DNA from: Allomyces macrogynus ATCC 38327
Lineage: Eukaryota; Blastocladiomycota; Blastocladiomycetes; Blastocladiales; Blastocladiaceae
Reading direction: 5' to 3'
DNA: 64,000 nucleotides
NCBI GenBank assembly: GCA_000151295.1
Contig: GG745328.1
Location: forward strand, 3,040,346-3,104,345
Program-made: the position numbers and the translations under genes
In this document: positions 36,052 to 47,079 of the stretch, in pieces
Position numbering within the stretch: position 1 is the first letter of the stretch
How the letters are laid out: every line of letters starts with the position of its first letter
Notes under the pieces: model-generated
What the model was told of the DNA's origin: nothing
Seen by the model: the letters and a program-made list of their open reading frames with translations, nothing else
Database searches by the model: none

Positions 36052-36409
36052 GCCGGCGCCAATGCAGAGAGTGGGCGGCTTAGCGTCGCCCTGCTGTCGC
36101 GCGGACGAAAGGACATTCGACGGCGACAGCGGCGGCCGAAGAGGCAGCCGCCAACGAACGAACGAACGACGTCCGACGAAAGACGAACGAGCGCTCCACA
36201 CGGCGCGGTCAGGTGATGAGCCGACATTTGTGGCGGTGGTGTGACGCATGCGTGTTTCCCACCGCCCAGCGACGTCTCGCACACCGCGAAAGAACGGCGT
36301 GCCTCGCCATCTCTTCTCTCTTGGCCAGCCCCTGCTCCTGCTCCCTGCTCCCCCGGCGCGTCGGATCGCCCGCTGACCGCTACTATCACGTCCCGCACAC
36401 CCCGCCACG
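36052..36409. other. Divergent intergenic region, HYDIN-like / two-TM protein
   Basis: A 358-base divergent promoter region. It contains a short AACG-type simple repeat (near 36155-36185), and nothing else is recognised. Confidence 0.4.
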
Positions 36410-37832
36410 ATGCCGCCTCCCGGCGACTCGGTCTACTCACGCACGCCCAGCGACGCCATCTACTCGCGCACCAACTCGGTCGACCGGCACATGCTCGGCC
36501 GGTCGCTCCCCGCCGGCTCGACACCCTCACCAACCTCGCGCCCGACTGCCGTACCCGGCACCTCGTCCCCGACCCCAACCCCGACAGGCGGCGCCGTTTC
36601 CCCGACCGGCCGCCTCTCCATGTCCGGCGCGAGCACGGGTCTCGGCGCGCTCGTGTCCCCGTCCAAGCCCTCGGCCGCCGGCGCGATCCAGGCGACCAAG
36701 TACGTCGGTGTGGGCGTGTCGCCGACGGGACGAACGCGGAGCGTTTCGGCGTCGGTGCAGGGCAGTACGAGCACGTTGTTGAACATGGGTCGCGGGGAGA
36801 GTGTCGACTCGGATTGGGAGGGCAATCAAGTGAACGCGTTCACGTTGGCCATGGACTCGTTGTCGCCGACGCCGAGGGGCATGTCGCCCGTGGAGCGCGG
36901 TGGTGATACGGCAACGAGTACTCGGCGGCGGTTGGTGCGGTTGTCTGCCCTGTTTGTCCTGTTCGCGCATGCTCGTGCTCACCGTCCCGTTCTCCTAACG
37001 TACGTAAACGTAGTCCCGTGCAAGCCCGTCGTCGCCGAGCGTCACGACTCCGACCGCGCGCACGCTCCCTCCAACCTCTTCCACCATCTCGCCCGACACG
37101 ACTCCAACCGCAACCGCGCCCTCCCGCACCCTCCCGCTCCCGCTCCCCCTCCCGTCACCCCCCGCCGACCTACCCGACATCACCACGGCCCCCCTCCGCG
37201 GGAACGACTCGATCGACCGCATTCTCGCCGCGCGTCGCGCCGCGGTTTTGTCCCCGCGTCCAGCGGACCCGACCGCGTCCCCGATCCTGCGCGCCGTACC
37301 ACGGCCGGCGACACCCACGGTGTCGGCACCTGCGACCCCGCGGCTCGTCCCGCTACCCGGTGACCCACCGCGCCGCACTTCGTCGTCAACGAGGACGCCG
37401 AAGCTCGACCGCGCGGTGCAGGGACTGCTCGTATGGACGGCCGCGGTGTGGCCCATGGCGGTGCCCGTGGCTGGGATGTATTGGCGCATGTACGTCGCGT
37501 TACGCAAGGTCGGAAGGGGCGCGCAGGCCACAGCGGTAGTGGGGATGGTGCTGGGTTTTCCCGCGGCGGTGATATTGGTGGCGGGACTGATGTGGGCGAC
37601 CAAGTGGATGCCGAGGTTTGTGAGGGAGAGGATGGAGAGGGTGGACAAGTGGGCGAGGCGTGCGGCGGGTGGGGTGGGGGTCGCACCAGTGGTGGAGAAA
37701 GTGGAGAGGGTGAATAAGGTGCGCGGGAAGAAGAGCGGGAAGCGGCGCGATTCGGCGAGCAAGACGACGGCGGTGGATGGCATGGGGAAGGATCGGGAGG
37801 GGATGGCACCGCGTGCCCCGGCGCCGTCGTGA
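36410..37832 (+). CDS. Ser/Pro-rich protein with two C-terminal TM helices
   Basis: Exons 36410-36934 and 37014-37832 encode 447 residues. The 79-bp intron (GTGCGG...CTAAC...CGTAG) joins in phase 0. The first 290 residues are low-complexity Ser/Pro/Thr-rich, with a near-repeat YSRTPSDAIYSRTNS at the N-terminus and many SP/TP sites that could be phosphorylated. Two hydrophobic helices follow (LLVWTAAVWPMAVPVAGMYW and AVVGMVLGFPAAVILVAGLM), with a basic amphipathic tail. I do not recognise a family. The layout, a long cytosolic disordered head with a helical hairpin anchor, would fit an endomembrane tether or adaptor, but that is a guess. The intron was chosen because upstream of it the first frame, and downstream of it the second frame, have consistent composition. 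Confidence 0.6.
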
Positions 37833-38422
37833 TTCCTGACCTGGCCTGCCGGAGTGGAGGGAACTATACATTCCGGTTGGTCCGCGTACGATGTGCTTTC
37901 GGGGCCGTGGGGGAGCTGAAGTGAAACGAGCCGCGTGTCCAAGATCGATCAATCAGTGTCCAGGAGTGCTTCTCCTCTTGTAGACGCAGCCTCCCTTGGT
38001 CGAAAGGGAATGCAACTCGCGCGTCATTCCAATTTCGCTGTATTCACGTCCACGTTCCCGATCGACATGCGAGGGAAAAAGGAAAGCAGATGAGAGGAGG
38101 AGAAGGGGGAGGGGGATGGTCGAGATGATGACAGGCTCCAAGCGCAACAAACAGAAACAGGAGCCGCAGGCGGGCGGCACCGCGCCGAGAGGAGCAGAGA
38201 CCACGCGCAAATGTATACAGACACCAACGAACACCATCGCAAGTAAGAAAGAAAAACGAAACCAAAAACGGGGCGACGCCGCGCCGCACATCCACGGACC
38301 CGGTGGGCGCACGACGCGGACCGCGCCCACAATAAAACACGACCACTCCAAATAGGTAACGCAACTGAGCAACTGGAGCAATCGAGCAAAAAAGGGAAAC
38401 AGAATCGCAAGGGCGGGAGGTA
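37833..38422. other. Convergent intergenic region
   Basis: 590 bases between the ends of two convergent genes. It is A-rich around 38.1-38.4 kb, and I see nothing beyond probable 3' UTRs. Confidence 0.4.
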
Positions 38423-40783
38423 CTACCGCAACCCTGGCATCATCATCAACGCCATCAACTCGGCCTCGGCCTTCGTGCACTGGTCAGACCACTGCTTGCG
38501 CTTGGCCTTGACCTCGTCTGGGAAATACCGGCGCAGCATGCGCGATAGCGCCGCGTCCTCTGCCCCGACCAACTCGCGTGCCATGGTGAGCCGCGTGATC
38601 TTGGTGTCGTGCCGGCACATTGGGCACTTCATACTGACCGCGGGCAACTGCGGGTACCGGAAAGTCAGCACATGCGGCGGCAACGCCAGCGCGGTCGGCG
38701 GAATCCCGGGCGGCAAGTCGGCGGGTTTCGGGACCGACGCGTCAAGGACAAGCCGGTCGGCGCACGGGTAGCACAGCAAGTGTCCGCACCCGGGCAGACG
38801 GACGGGCGGGTAGAGAATGTCGGCGCAGATCGGGCACGTGTACGTGGCGAGTTGCGGCGTGACGCCTTCGAGCGTCTGGTTCACGGCCGTCACGAGCGCG
38901 CGCGTAAACTCGTGCCCCGCATCTGACGACGCCGCGACCATACGGCGAATCCGGGCGAGATCGTCGGTGCGTGCGATCGCTGCGTGCAGCGGGTCAGCGT
39001 GCTCGGCAGCATCGAGTGCGTGCCAGAGCATTTGTGACGGCAACCGCGTCTTCTTGTCGTGTTTCTTGAGAATCTTGCGCACAGCCGTCGAGTTGAGTTC
39101 GACGAACCGCTGCAGGGCCAGGAGCTCGTGGTTGAGCTGCAAGAAGTGCGAGTAGACGGCCCACGATCGCTTGTCGCGGAACCCTGATACGGGCGCGCGG
39201 AAAAGCAGTCGCGGCAGCATCGACCGCACCGACGTCCACACACGCTTCGAGTGCTTGCCACCATCTTTCCGCGCGTTCTCGGCACAGGCAGTCTCCGGCG
39301 GCTCGTCGCCGGGTTGGATCGAGAGCACATTGAAATCGAACCCGGGGTGCGCGAGCGCGCGCGCCACGGTCGATTCAAACTTGAAGAGCGTGTCGGCCGC
39401 GTCTTGCGGCGACTTGGGCTTGTAGGACATGGTTAGGAACATGTCCGACTCGAGGTAGGCGCGAATGATGCCGCGCCAAGTCGCGTGATCCGGACACTCG
39501 ACGCGCGTGAGCTCCGACATTTCGCGCACCAAGTTGGTCAGCTGCGTGTGCAGCGACTTGGCGACGTGGTCGCGCTGGAAGTCGCCCACGCGGTGCAGCG
39601 CCGACGAGAGGTAGGCAAAGAATTGCGCGTCCGAGGCAAGGCGCACTTTGAGTGCTCTAGTGCAAAATAATGACATGGGAGGGTCAGCGTCATGCCCAGT
39701 CACAGCGTGTTTGCGCACGAGAAAAAAAAGGGCTGCAGAAGGAAAAAAGGAATGCGCACCCGTCCTCGGTCACTTCGCACGCGGTCCCCTGCAAAATGGG
39801 CTCGCACGACTGGCGCGTCTCCTCGTCCATTTGAATAACCAGGTACGAGTCAAACTGCGTCGCGGCCGACGACCGCCGTCGCACGACCGAGTGCGTGGTC
39901 GTCGTCGACAGCGGCGACGACGCGACCGAGTCGGGCGAGCTCGACAGGTACGACGTGCCTGGTGGAGACCTGCTCATGGGGGATTCAGCACCCCGGTGGC
40001 AGTAGCAGCACCGGGGGCATCCTCGTCCTCGACCACCTCCTCGACCTCCTCTTCAATCGGCGGGTGCTCGAGGACATAGGAAATCTTGGGTCCGGACGAC
40101 ATGGTCGACGAGGTCCTGGACGTGAACGAGGTTGACGTGGTTGTGGTCCCGGCCGACGCTGTCGTTTGCACGGACACGCGGCGGTCGAGCCCTGCGCCAC
40201 TCGAAGGCGCAGCTTCTGCACTGGCCAGCTGGGCCGCAGCGAGACTTGCCGAAAGAAGCGAGATTGGGGCGGCGAGTTCGTGCGACGGTGCCGTGCAACC
40301 CAATGGCGGCCCGTCAAGCTCTTCAACGCCCGGCGTCGACCCTGGCGAGGACGTCCGCGACGAGACGGGGCTCGGCGACCGCGCGCGTAGCGACGCATCG
40401 TCTGCTGGTACTGGTGCCGTCGCCGTTAGTGTCGTCGTCGTCGATTCGGTCTCCGTTGCAGCAGGCGTCGTCGTCGCTGGCGAAGTCGTCGTCGACGCTG
40501 ACGCGACTGGACTTTCGGGCTTGTCGTCCGAGATGGGTCCCCTTGGCTCAGACGCAGCGAGCAGGTCCTCGGGCGAGTAGAGACATGGTGCCGGTGCGCC
40601 TGGCGCGGGAGGATTGACGGCGCGTTGCAGCGCCTCGAGCAGTTCGGGCGTGACGCCGCGCGCCTCGAGTTCGCGCACGATGCCCTTGAGCTGCTTTTTC
40701 AGCGTCTTGTAAGAGAGGACGAGCGGGCGGTAGTCGGGCGGCAGGGCCGACATTTCCGTCTCGATTTGGTGGCCGAACTTCAT
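38423..40783 (-). CDS. SPX-RING E3 ubiquitin ligase
   Basis: Exons (minus) 40783-40012, 39958-39760 and 39656-38423 encode 734 residues. The second intron (39657-39759) is clear, and the first (39959-40011, 53 bp) is inferred from frame. The N-terminus MKFGHQIETEMSALPP and LSYKTLKKQLK is the start of an SPX domain. About 230 residues of Ser/Thr/Ala-rich sequence then intervene before the domain resumes with FDSYLVIQMDEE, and ALQRFVELNSTAVRKILKKHDK is its phosphate-sensing basic helix. Near the C-terminus YTCPICADIL, PGCGHLLCYPC and KCPMCRHD form a C3HC4 RING with a long insertion before the last Cys pair. Fungal (S. pombe Pqr1) and plant (NLA/BAH1) SPX-RING ligases limit phosphate import by ubiquitinating transporters or regulators; a similar role is likely here. 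All eight metal ligands are present. Confidence 0.87.
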
Positions 40784-41950
40784 GATGAGGGTGGCGGTGG
40801 TGGTCGTCGGTCGAGGGTTGCAGAGAGCGCTGGTGCTGGTGCTGGTGCCGGTGCTGGTGCTGGAGAGGACAGATAAAAGGCGACGGGGACGTCGGCAACG
40901 AGGTTCAAGTCGAAGAAGAGGCCGTCGTTGAGCGAGCGAGCGGCAGGGAAGAAGGACGTCGCCACTGGGCGCAACGGAAAGCTAAGGGTGCAAACTGGGG
41001 CCGGTGGGCGGCAGGTGGCCGCGCAGAGTAAGTTCACCCTGCAGCAACAGCTTTTCTTCGAGAGAACCGCGTGAGCGACCCAACCGCGAGTTGCAATGAC
41101 CAACAATGCAAAGGACCAGTTGGCAGTGCGTCGTGATGGCGCGAACGCTGGTCACAGCTGGGTCGCCTCGGGGTCATCGCCGACAGCAGTGCAGACACAC
41201 TCACCTCAAGGACGACTGGGCCCGGCTGTTGCCACAGATGTGGGAAAAAGGGACGTCGAGCTCGACCGAGCGGGGGTCGATGCAGGGCACGCAGGAAACG
41301 CTGGCGCTCGGCAATGCTTGGGCGAGAGGACGGGGTCGGCGTCGGTCGACGGTTCTTGCGCGGCAGGCAACTCGTGGACCGCAACCGGCGGCGAAGGGCG
41401 GAAAACGTGGCGACGTGCGATCGACGGTGCGCGTGCGAGACGTGTCGTCAGCCCGCGAGACGAATGCGGCGGGTCGTGGTATCGGTGGGCCGTCAGCAGG
41501 CAGGCGGTGCAGGCGCGGCGGGCCAGGCGGAGGTGGAGAGCGTCGCGTTGGCGGCGGGCCCACTCAAAAGTGTCGCCTGGCCAGAAAACGTGTTTCTGCT
41601 GGTTGCCGGTGGCGCCACCTTGGGGGCGGCCCTGGCAGCGGCGGGCGTGACGGCATGTGATCGCGTCCTCTGCTTCTGAGCGAGCGCTGAGCTGCCTCTG
41701 ATCGCGGGCTTGTGGTCGCTCGTGGTTGCCCTTGGCTGGCTTGCATCGCTCCTGGCCACGTTGCATGGCACCTGACCGCGTGTGGATGGCTCTTCGCCAT
41801 GTTGGATGGCTCTCGGCCGCGATGGGTGGTTCCTGTTGGCCCTGACGCCGGATCGCTGCCCGGCACCGGCTCCTCTCCTTGTCCAGCGAGAGATGTAACA
41901 GCCGGCCGACCTTGAGGTGGGAATCAATGCGCCAAAGTCTATTCTTGCAA
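40784..41950. other. Intergenic region upstream of SPX-RING
   Basis: About 1.2 kb holds the promoter of the SPX-RING gene (start at 40783) and the 3' flank of the mannosyltransferase gene. A GCTGGT-type short repeat lies at about 40830-40862. A plus-strand frame ending at 41679 has a hydrophobic end (NVFLLVAGGATLGAALAAAG) that could be a single TM helix, but no start, splice sites or family support it. I do not call a gene. Confidence 0.35.
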
Positions 41951-44187
41951 CTAGCTCGTCACGCCATTCTCAACAATGTACCCGTCCTTGGCCCGCGTAT
42001 TGCCCGTCCAGGCCGTGTCCTCGTCTCTTGCTGCCGTCTTGTCCAGCTTCGTCGCGTTGTGTGCCAAAGTCGCGTTCCACGCCGCCGTCGCGTTACCTGC
42101 CCAGGTCGAGTTGCCCGCCCACGTCGCGTTCACGGGCCATGGCGGTGCCGACCACGACGCTGCCGCCGCTGTCCGTGTTACTGCCGGCCCACTGTCCGGC
42201 ACGTCCGGCCCGCGCAAGTCGCGCAAGTCCTCGTAGAACGGCTGGCCGTCCGGGTCGCGCACACCTGTTCCAACTCGTTGGTCAGTCATGCCGTCTACCC
42301 AACCTTCGAACAACACCAATCAAGAAACGTACCCGCGCCGTACATTGGCTGGCAAAACGCGGTACTCGGCGGCGGCTGAAACTCGACCATCTCATCCTCC
42401 TCCCGGTTGACCGGCTCCAAATACGACGGCCGCAGTCCGTACACGCTCACCATCGGCTGCGCGAGATCCTTGAGCGCCGTGAAATCCTGTTCCGTGTAGG
42501 CCACCTTCAACCTAGGCACGACCAACGCGCGCACCCTGACTTGCTCCCCCTCGCGCGCCGCATTATCCCTTGCATACGCGGCCAAGTCACGACACAACGT
42601 CGAGCACTCGGACGCGGAACACTGGTTGGGCGTGGTGTTCCTGCGGAACTTGACGGCACGAGATACGATCGGTGCCGCGTCCAAGATCGCGCCGCCGTTC
42701 CAGCAACAGAACGTCGGGAACGGTTGTTGCGCACGCACGCGCCGCATCACGTCCGGGAATTGGACCGCGTCAAACAAGCCATCCCCATCAGCTTTACGCC
42801 ACGGCGCGCCGTCGAGTCCGCGCGCGACCCAGGTATCATAAAACTGCGGCGTGCCCGAATTCGGTGGTCGATCATAGTCGATCCCGCAGGTCAAGAGCGC
42901 GTTTTGCATGACCGACTGGTGCATCGCCTCGACGACTTCGTCGACGCACGCATACACGTCGTTCAAGAACAGGATCCGGTCGACCGTCCAGGGTTTTGGC
43001 AGCGGCGAATGGACGAGGTCGTTGGAAATGACGCGGCCGTGCGCATCGTAGACGGCCACGAGAAATTCGGTCGCCGACTGGTCGAACGGCCATGCGGGTG
43101 GGCCGTCAGGCATCGTCAGTGCGAGTAAAGGGGCGAGTGCGCGGTTGCGCACGTCCGCGAGGTACTCGATCCGGTGCACCCATCGCGGTTTCGTGCGGTC
43201 TTCGAGGATCACGGCGTGGCTGATACGCAGGGCGCGTAAGAGGGTCGCGACACCGCGCAGCATGGACTTGGTGTCGTCGGCCGACCCGTTTTCGTAGATT
43301 CCGACAAAGACGCGGGCCGGCTCGACGTGCGCGAGGAGTGAGATCAATGTCGTTGTCAAGTCTGGCAACACGTCGACGCTGTTGTACAGGTTCAGGGCAA
43401 TGTAGAAGGTGCGGTTGCCGAGGTGCGCGAGCCGTGGGGATGTGCGTGCGGCCGCGGGCTTGCAGAAACGCGTCACGGCGCGCGGTTGCCACCGAGCAAA
43501 GAAATCGCGCTCTTGCGCAGCGTCGTCGCGCGTATCACCCGTCCATTGCGAGATGGGCACGGTCATGAGCCGTGCGCAGTCGGCCGCGGGGACGGGGTCG
43601 TCGGCGGCCCGGCCAGCGAGCATGGGTGCGTGTGCAAAGCATGCGAGTCGTGCGAGCAGGGCCGCACGGTGCGACGGCAGGTCCGACGGGAGGGAATAAG
43701 TGGGCGCCGCGGGCACGAGATCGTCAACATCGTCTGAGGATGGTGGGAGCATCTCGTCGACGGTCGGAATGAGCGGCTGCTCGTCGTTGCGGTCCGTCGA
43801 GTCCTGCTCGACGGGCGCGACGAGGTTGGCCACGCTGTCGTCGTTGCCGGCTCTCCTCTCGTCGTCCACGAGGTTGGCGGCGCTCGGCGAGTCCTTGATC
43901 AGCCTGCTGCTGTCCACTGGCCCATTGCTCGGCGCAGGGACTTGGTCGGTTCGGCCGGCAGAACCCGTCCGGCGGCCCGTGCTCCCGGGTATCCTCTCAC
44001 CGGCTGCCGGTGCCGACGGTGCCGAAGCTTGCAGAATACTCGTCGTCGAGTCGGCTCGAGCACGGTTCGGCTCCTCGGCGCCGAATGAAGATTGCCAAAA
44101 CAGGTGGAGACTGAAGCAGACGAGAACGACAACGACCCACCAGGTCCAGGACCGGCCGCGCAGTAACGCGCGCAGCGAGTAGATCAT
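41951..44187 (-). CDS. GT69-type (CAP59/CMT1-like) mannosyltransferase
   Basis: Exons (minus) 44187-42333 and 42264-41951 encode 722 residues. The intron has a GTACGT donor and an ACAG acceptor. The protein is a type II membrane protein with a short cytosolic end, one TM helix (WWVVVVLVCFSLHLFW, about 15-30), an acidic low-complexity stem and then the catalytic region. The latter has FYIALNLYNSVDVLPD, VGIYENGSADDTKSMLR, YLADVRNRALAPL, RILFLNDVYACVDEVVE, CGIDY, FYDTWVARGLDG and FPTFCCWNGGAILD, all features of the cryptococcal CAP59/CMT1 alpha-mannosyltransferase family. These act in the Golgi on capsule or cell-wall glycans. The second exon adds a tail with five closely spaced N-glycosylation sequons (NAT, NST, NAT, NAT, NAT). 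The ATG at 44187 precedes the TM helix directly. Fungal distribution of GT69 supports the host assignment. Confidence 0.87.
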
Positions 44188-44874
44188 AGCGTGATCAGGT
44201 GCAAATCTTGGACGAGTCGGGACGAGTTGGTGCAGTCGAGGCAAATGGCAGCGGTTCTCGAGCGCTTCTAGGCGCCCGCAGACGGTTTATAGCGGTAGAG
44301 TACAGGCACGTTGGCCGCGTTCGCGTCGCGAGGGTGTCGAGGATCCGTTGGAAGGGCGGCGCTGAGGGCAGGTCGTGCTGCCTGCGGAAATGCCAAGGCC
44401 AAGCCAAGAATGATGATGGATTGTCAAGTCGAAGGAGCCCCTCGCCGTCCACGAGCCGGGTGCCGAGAGGAGCGTGGGCGTCGGGGTCGTGGGTGCAGCA
44501 TGCCGTCTGAGCACCGACCTGCGGCCGCGAGCCGCGTTGCGTGGTTTGGACAGGCGCGCAGCGTCGAGTTGAGGATGGCAGTGCAGCCTGCGGGGGAGGT
44601 GCGCGGGGCGGTGAGTGAGGCGATGACAGACGGCTGGGAGAGGTGGGAGACGCCTCGCTGCTCCCTAGCACAGGCAGGCATCGGGTGCCTGTGCCCACCG
44701 CACGTCACCTCTGTCGACTGCGAGCAGCCCGTGCTGGCCAACTTCAAGTCTTCGAGTGAACTTGTTGTCGTCTCATCGCTGCAAACGACAACCCACCGCC
44801 ATCCCCGCGCCTAACGGAACTGCAACTCGCTGCAAGCGTCTTGGATCACGATTAAAAAGACGGGTCCTGCAGCT
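44188..44874. other. Divergent intergenic region, GT69 / bromodomain gene
   Basis: 687 bases between divergent start codons, apart from the TATA-like element noted separately. Open frames here show no family features. Confidence 0.45.
44286..44291 (-). promoter_or_regulatory. TATA-like element upstream of GT69 gene
   Basis: TATAAA on the minus strand, about 100 bases upstream of the mannosyltransferase ATG. Position and sequence suit a core promoter, but there is no other evidence. Confidence 0.35.
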
Positions 44875-47079
44875 ATGGCCGCGACCGGGGCTGCACCGGC
44901 CGCAACCACTGTCGACACGGTCGTGACGGTCCCGCCATCAACTTCCACCACTACGACCGCGCGCGAACCCTGGCAAACCCAAGACTACCTGCTTCTCCTG
45001 GCGGCCGTACAACGTTCCGGCGGCCTCCCCGTGCGCAACTGGCACCATGTCCAACAGTTGTTGCACTCGTGTCCTTTAGCATCCACTCGGCTCCGCGCAG
45101 CAGGACCCAAGGTCGACTCGTATTCGAACCCTTGATCACAATCATTGGAATCGAAGCTCATGCCGGGTCTGTTTGATCTCGCAGACGCTCGAATGGCACT
45201 GCCAGCAATTCATGCACGACCAGCAACCGTTTGGCACACCGCTCTCGCTCGACGTGGCCCTGCAGGTCCTCTACGCCAAGCGCTTCCGCGAACTCTACAA
45301 TTCGATCCAGTCCGAGGATGACGTGCTGCGGTGCGTCTGCGACCTTGTCCACCCATTTCCGTGACGCAGAACTGACCGTTGAGTCGGTCTTTTTTATCCA
45401 GCGAGGAACTGCGTAAACTGTACCCGCCACCATCGACTCCTGGCTCGTCGGCCACGCCCGCGTTGTCTTCCACACCCGTGCCTGATGCGGCACCCGACTC
45501 GGTGCCTCCCCCGCTACCGATTGCGGCTCCGAGCCGCGATGCGCCGTCAGCGGCCAGGAGAGGGTCAACGGGACCCGTTTCATCGCCGACTCGTGCACCT
45601 GCCGGCGATTCGGCACCAGGCTCTGCTGCTGATCAGCCCGCGGACGCGGCGACCACGCGTGCTGAGGACTGTTCTCCCGACGCTGATGCACCCATGGCGG
45701 TCGATTCGCCCCCGCCCTCATCCGACGCGGTCGACGAGCCCATGGACGTGGACACGAGCCCCGTTACCAATCCCACATCCACCACCGCTGCGGCGCCGGC
45801 ACCCTCACCTGCCGTCCCCTCACCAGCTTCACCTGTGATCGACGGCATATGCACTCCACCTGCCGCCACCACCACATCCGACGCCAACACTCCCGCCCCA
45901 CCCACTACTGCCGCGACCGACGTTTCCGCGCCCGCGACGCACCCACTGACGCAAGTTATGGACATGGACGTCGGCACTGACGCCGATACCGCACCGTCAT
46001 CCGAACACTCGAGCGAGCTCGCGATCGCGTTGCCCGACTCGGACGCGCACGCGATCGCGTTACCGGACCCGACTCCGACGTCACCGTCGGCGTTCCCGCC
46101 GTGGGCCGGGGCGCGGCGCGGGTCGCGTGTCGTGGTCGAAAGCAGTGCGAGTGCCGATGGTGGCGGCGAGGGTGCGGAGGAGGACGGCGAGGACGGGAAC
46201 GATGAATCGAGCGAAGTGATTTCGCTCGACGTCGAGTTTTCCGATACCATGTCCGAGGCGCGGGGCGGTGGTGCTGTAGTACCAGCGCGGGTCAAGGACG
46301 AGGATGCCGAGGACGGTGAAGACGCGGTGGTCGCGGCCGCGGCGCGCGCGTTGCGCGAGACGACGGCCGGGTCGGACGTGACTATGGGCGAGGCGACGTC
46401 GTCGTCGGAACCTGTTTCGCGCACGGCGAGCGTCGACGCAACGACCAGTGCACCTCCACCTACCGCGGCGCCCGCAGCACCTCCCGCGCGACGCGGCCGA
46501 CGTGCGTCGCTCAAGCAGGGGGACGACAAGTACAAGGCGTGGCGCCGTCTGTGCTTGCACAAGTGGGACGACATTGCCTCGCTGCGGCTCGGGAACACGT
46601 TCCAGTCGCACGGTGGACGGCGGGATACCGATTTGGGCGAGACGTATCGCACCGTGATCAAGCAGCCGATGGACTTGAAGACGATTCGGCAGCGGGTTAG
46701 GGACGGGTCGGTGCATGCGACCGACGAGTTTCATCGCGATTTGTTGCTGATGCTGGCCAACACGTGCATGTATTTCCCGCCCGGGTCGGACTGGCATGCG
46801 ATGGCGTTGGAGATGAAGGGCGAGGTGGAGGTGCAGATGGGGCAGTTCAGGAGTGTTGAGGCGGCGGCCGCGGCGAGGGTGGCCGGGGGTGCGCATGGTG
46901 GGTCGCCGGCATTGTCGGCGGGGGCGGGGGCTGGGGTGGAGAAGCCGGATGCAAGGCCGGTGTTGGGCAGACGCGATGTGTCGCCATCGCCGTTGCCGGA
47001 GCCCATGGTGGTGAGCACGTCGGGCGCGGATGGGGACGAGGGCGAGGGCGGATTCGCGGTCAAGACGGAGATGGGGTAG
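44875..47079 (+). CDS. Bromodomain protein, Bdc1/BRD8-like (NuA4)
   Basis: Exons 44875-45111, 45185-45330 and 45402-47079 encode 686 residues. The introns are 73 and 71 bp (GTCGAC...GCAG; GTGCGT...CTGAC...CCAG). The N-terminal module, REPWQTQDYLLLLAAVQRSG followed by NWHHVQQLL, TLEWHCQQFM and AKRFRELYNSI, matches the SANT-like/coiled N-terminus of BRD8 and fission-yeast Bdc1. A long acidic Ser/Thr/Pro/Ala-rich region (about 140-480) follows. The bromodomain is C-terminal (about 490-590): YRTVIKQPMDLKTIRQRV, then the helix with LLLMLANTCMYFPPGS. The Asn that normally contacts acetyl-lysine is present (LANTCMYFP). BRD8-type proteins are subunits of the NuA4/TIP60 histone acetyltransferase; that role is inferred from the two-module layout. 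The tail beyond the bromodomain is low complexity. Confidence 0.8.

Noticed and set aside
40784..41950. Small TM protein ending at 41679
   Set aside because: One hydrophobic stretch only; no credible start, intron or homologue, and competing frames on both strands look equally random.
41917..43128. 403-codon open frame antisense to the GT69 gene
   Set aside because: Codon-bias shadow of the mannosyltransferase exon with no recognisable motif.
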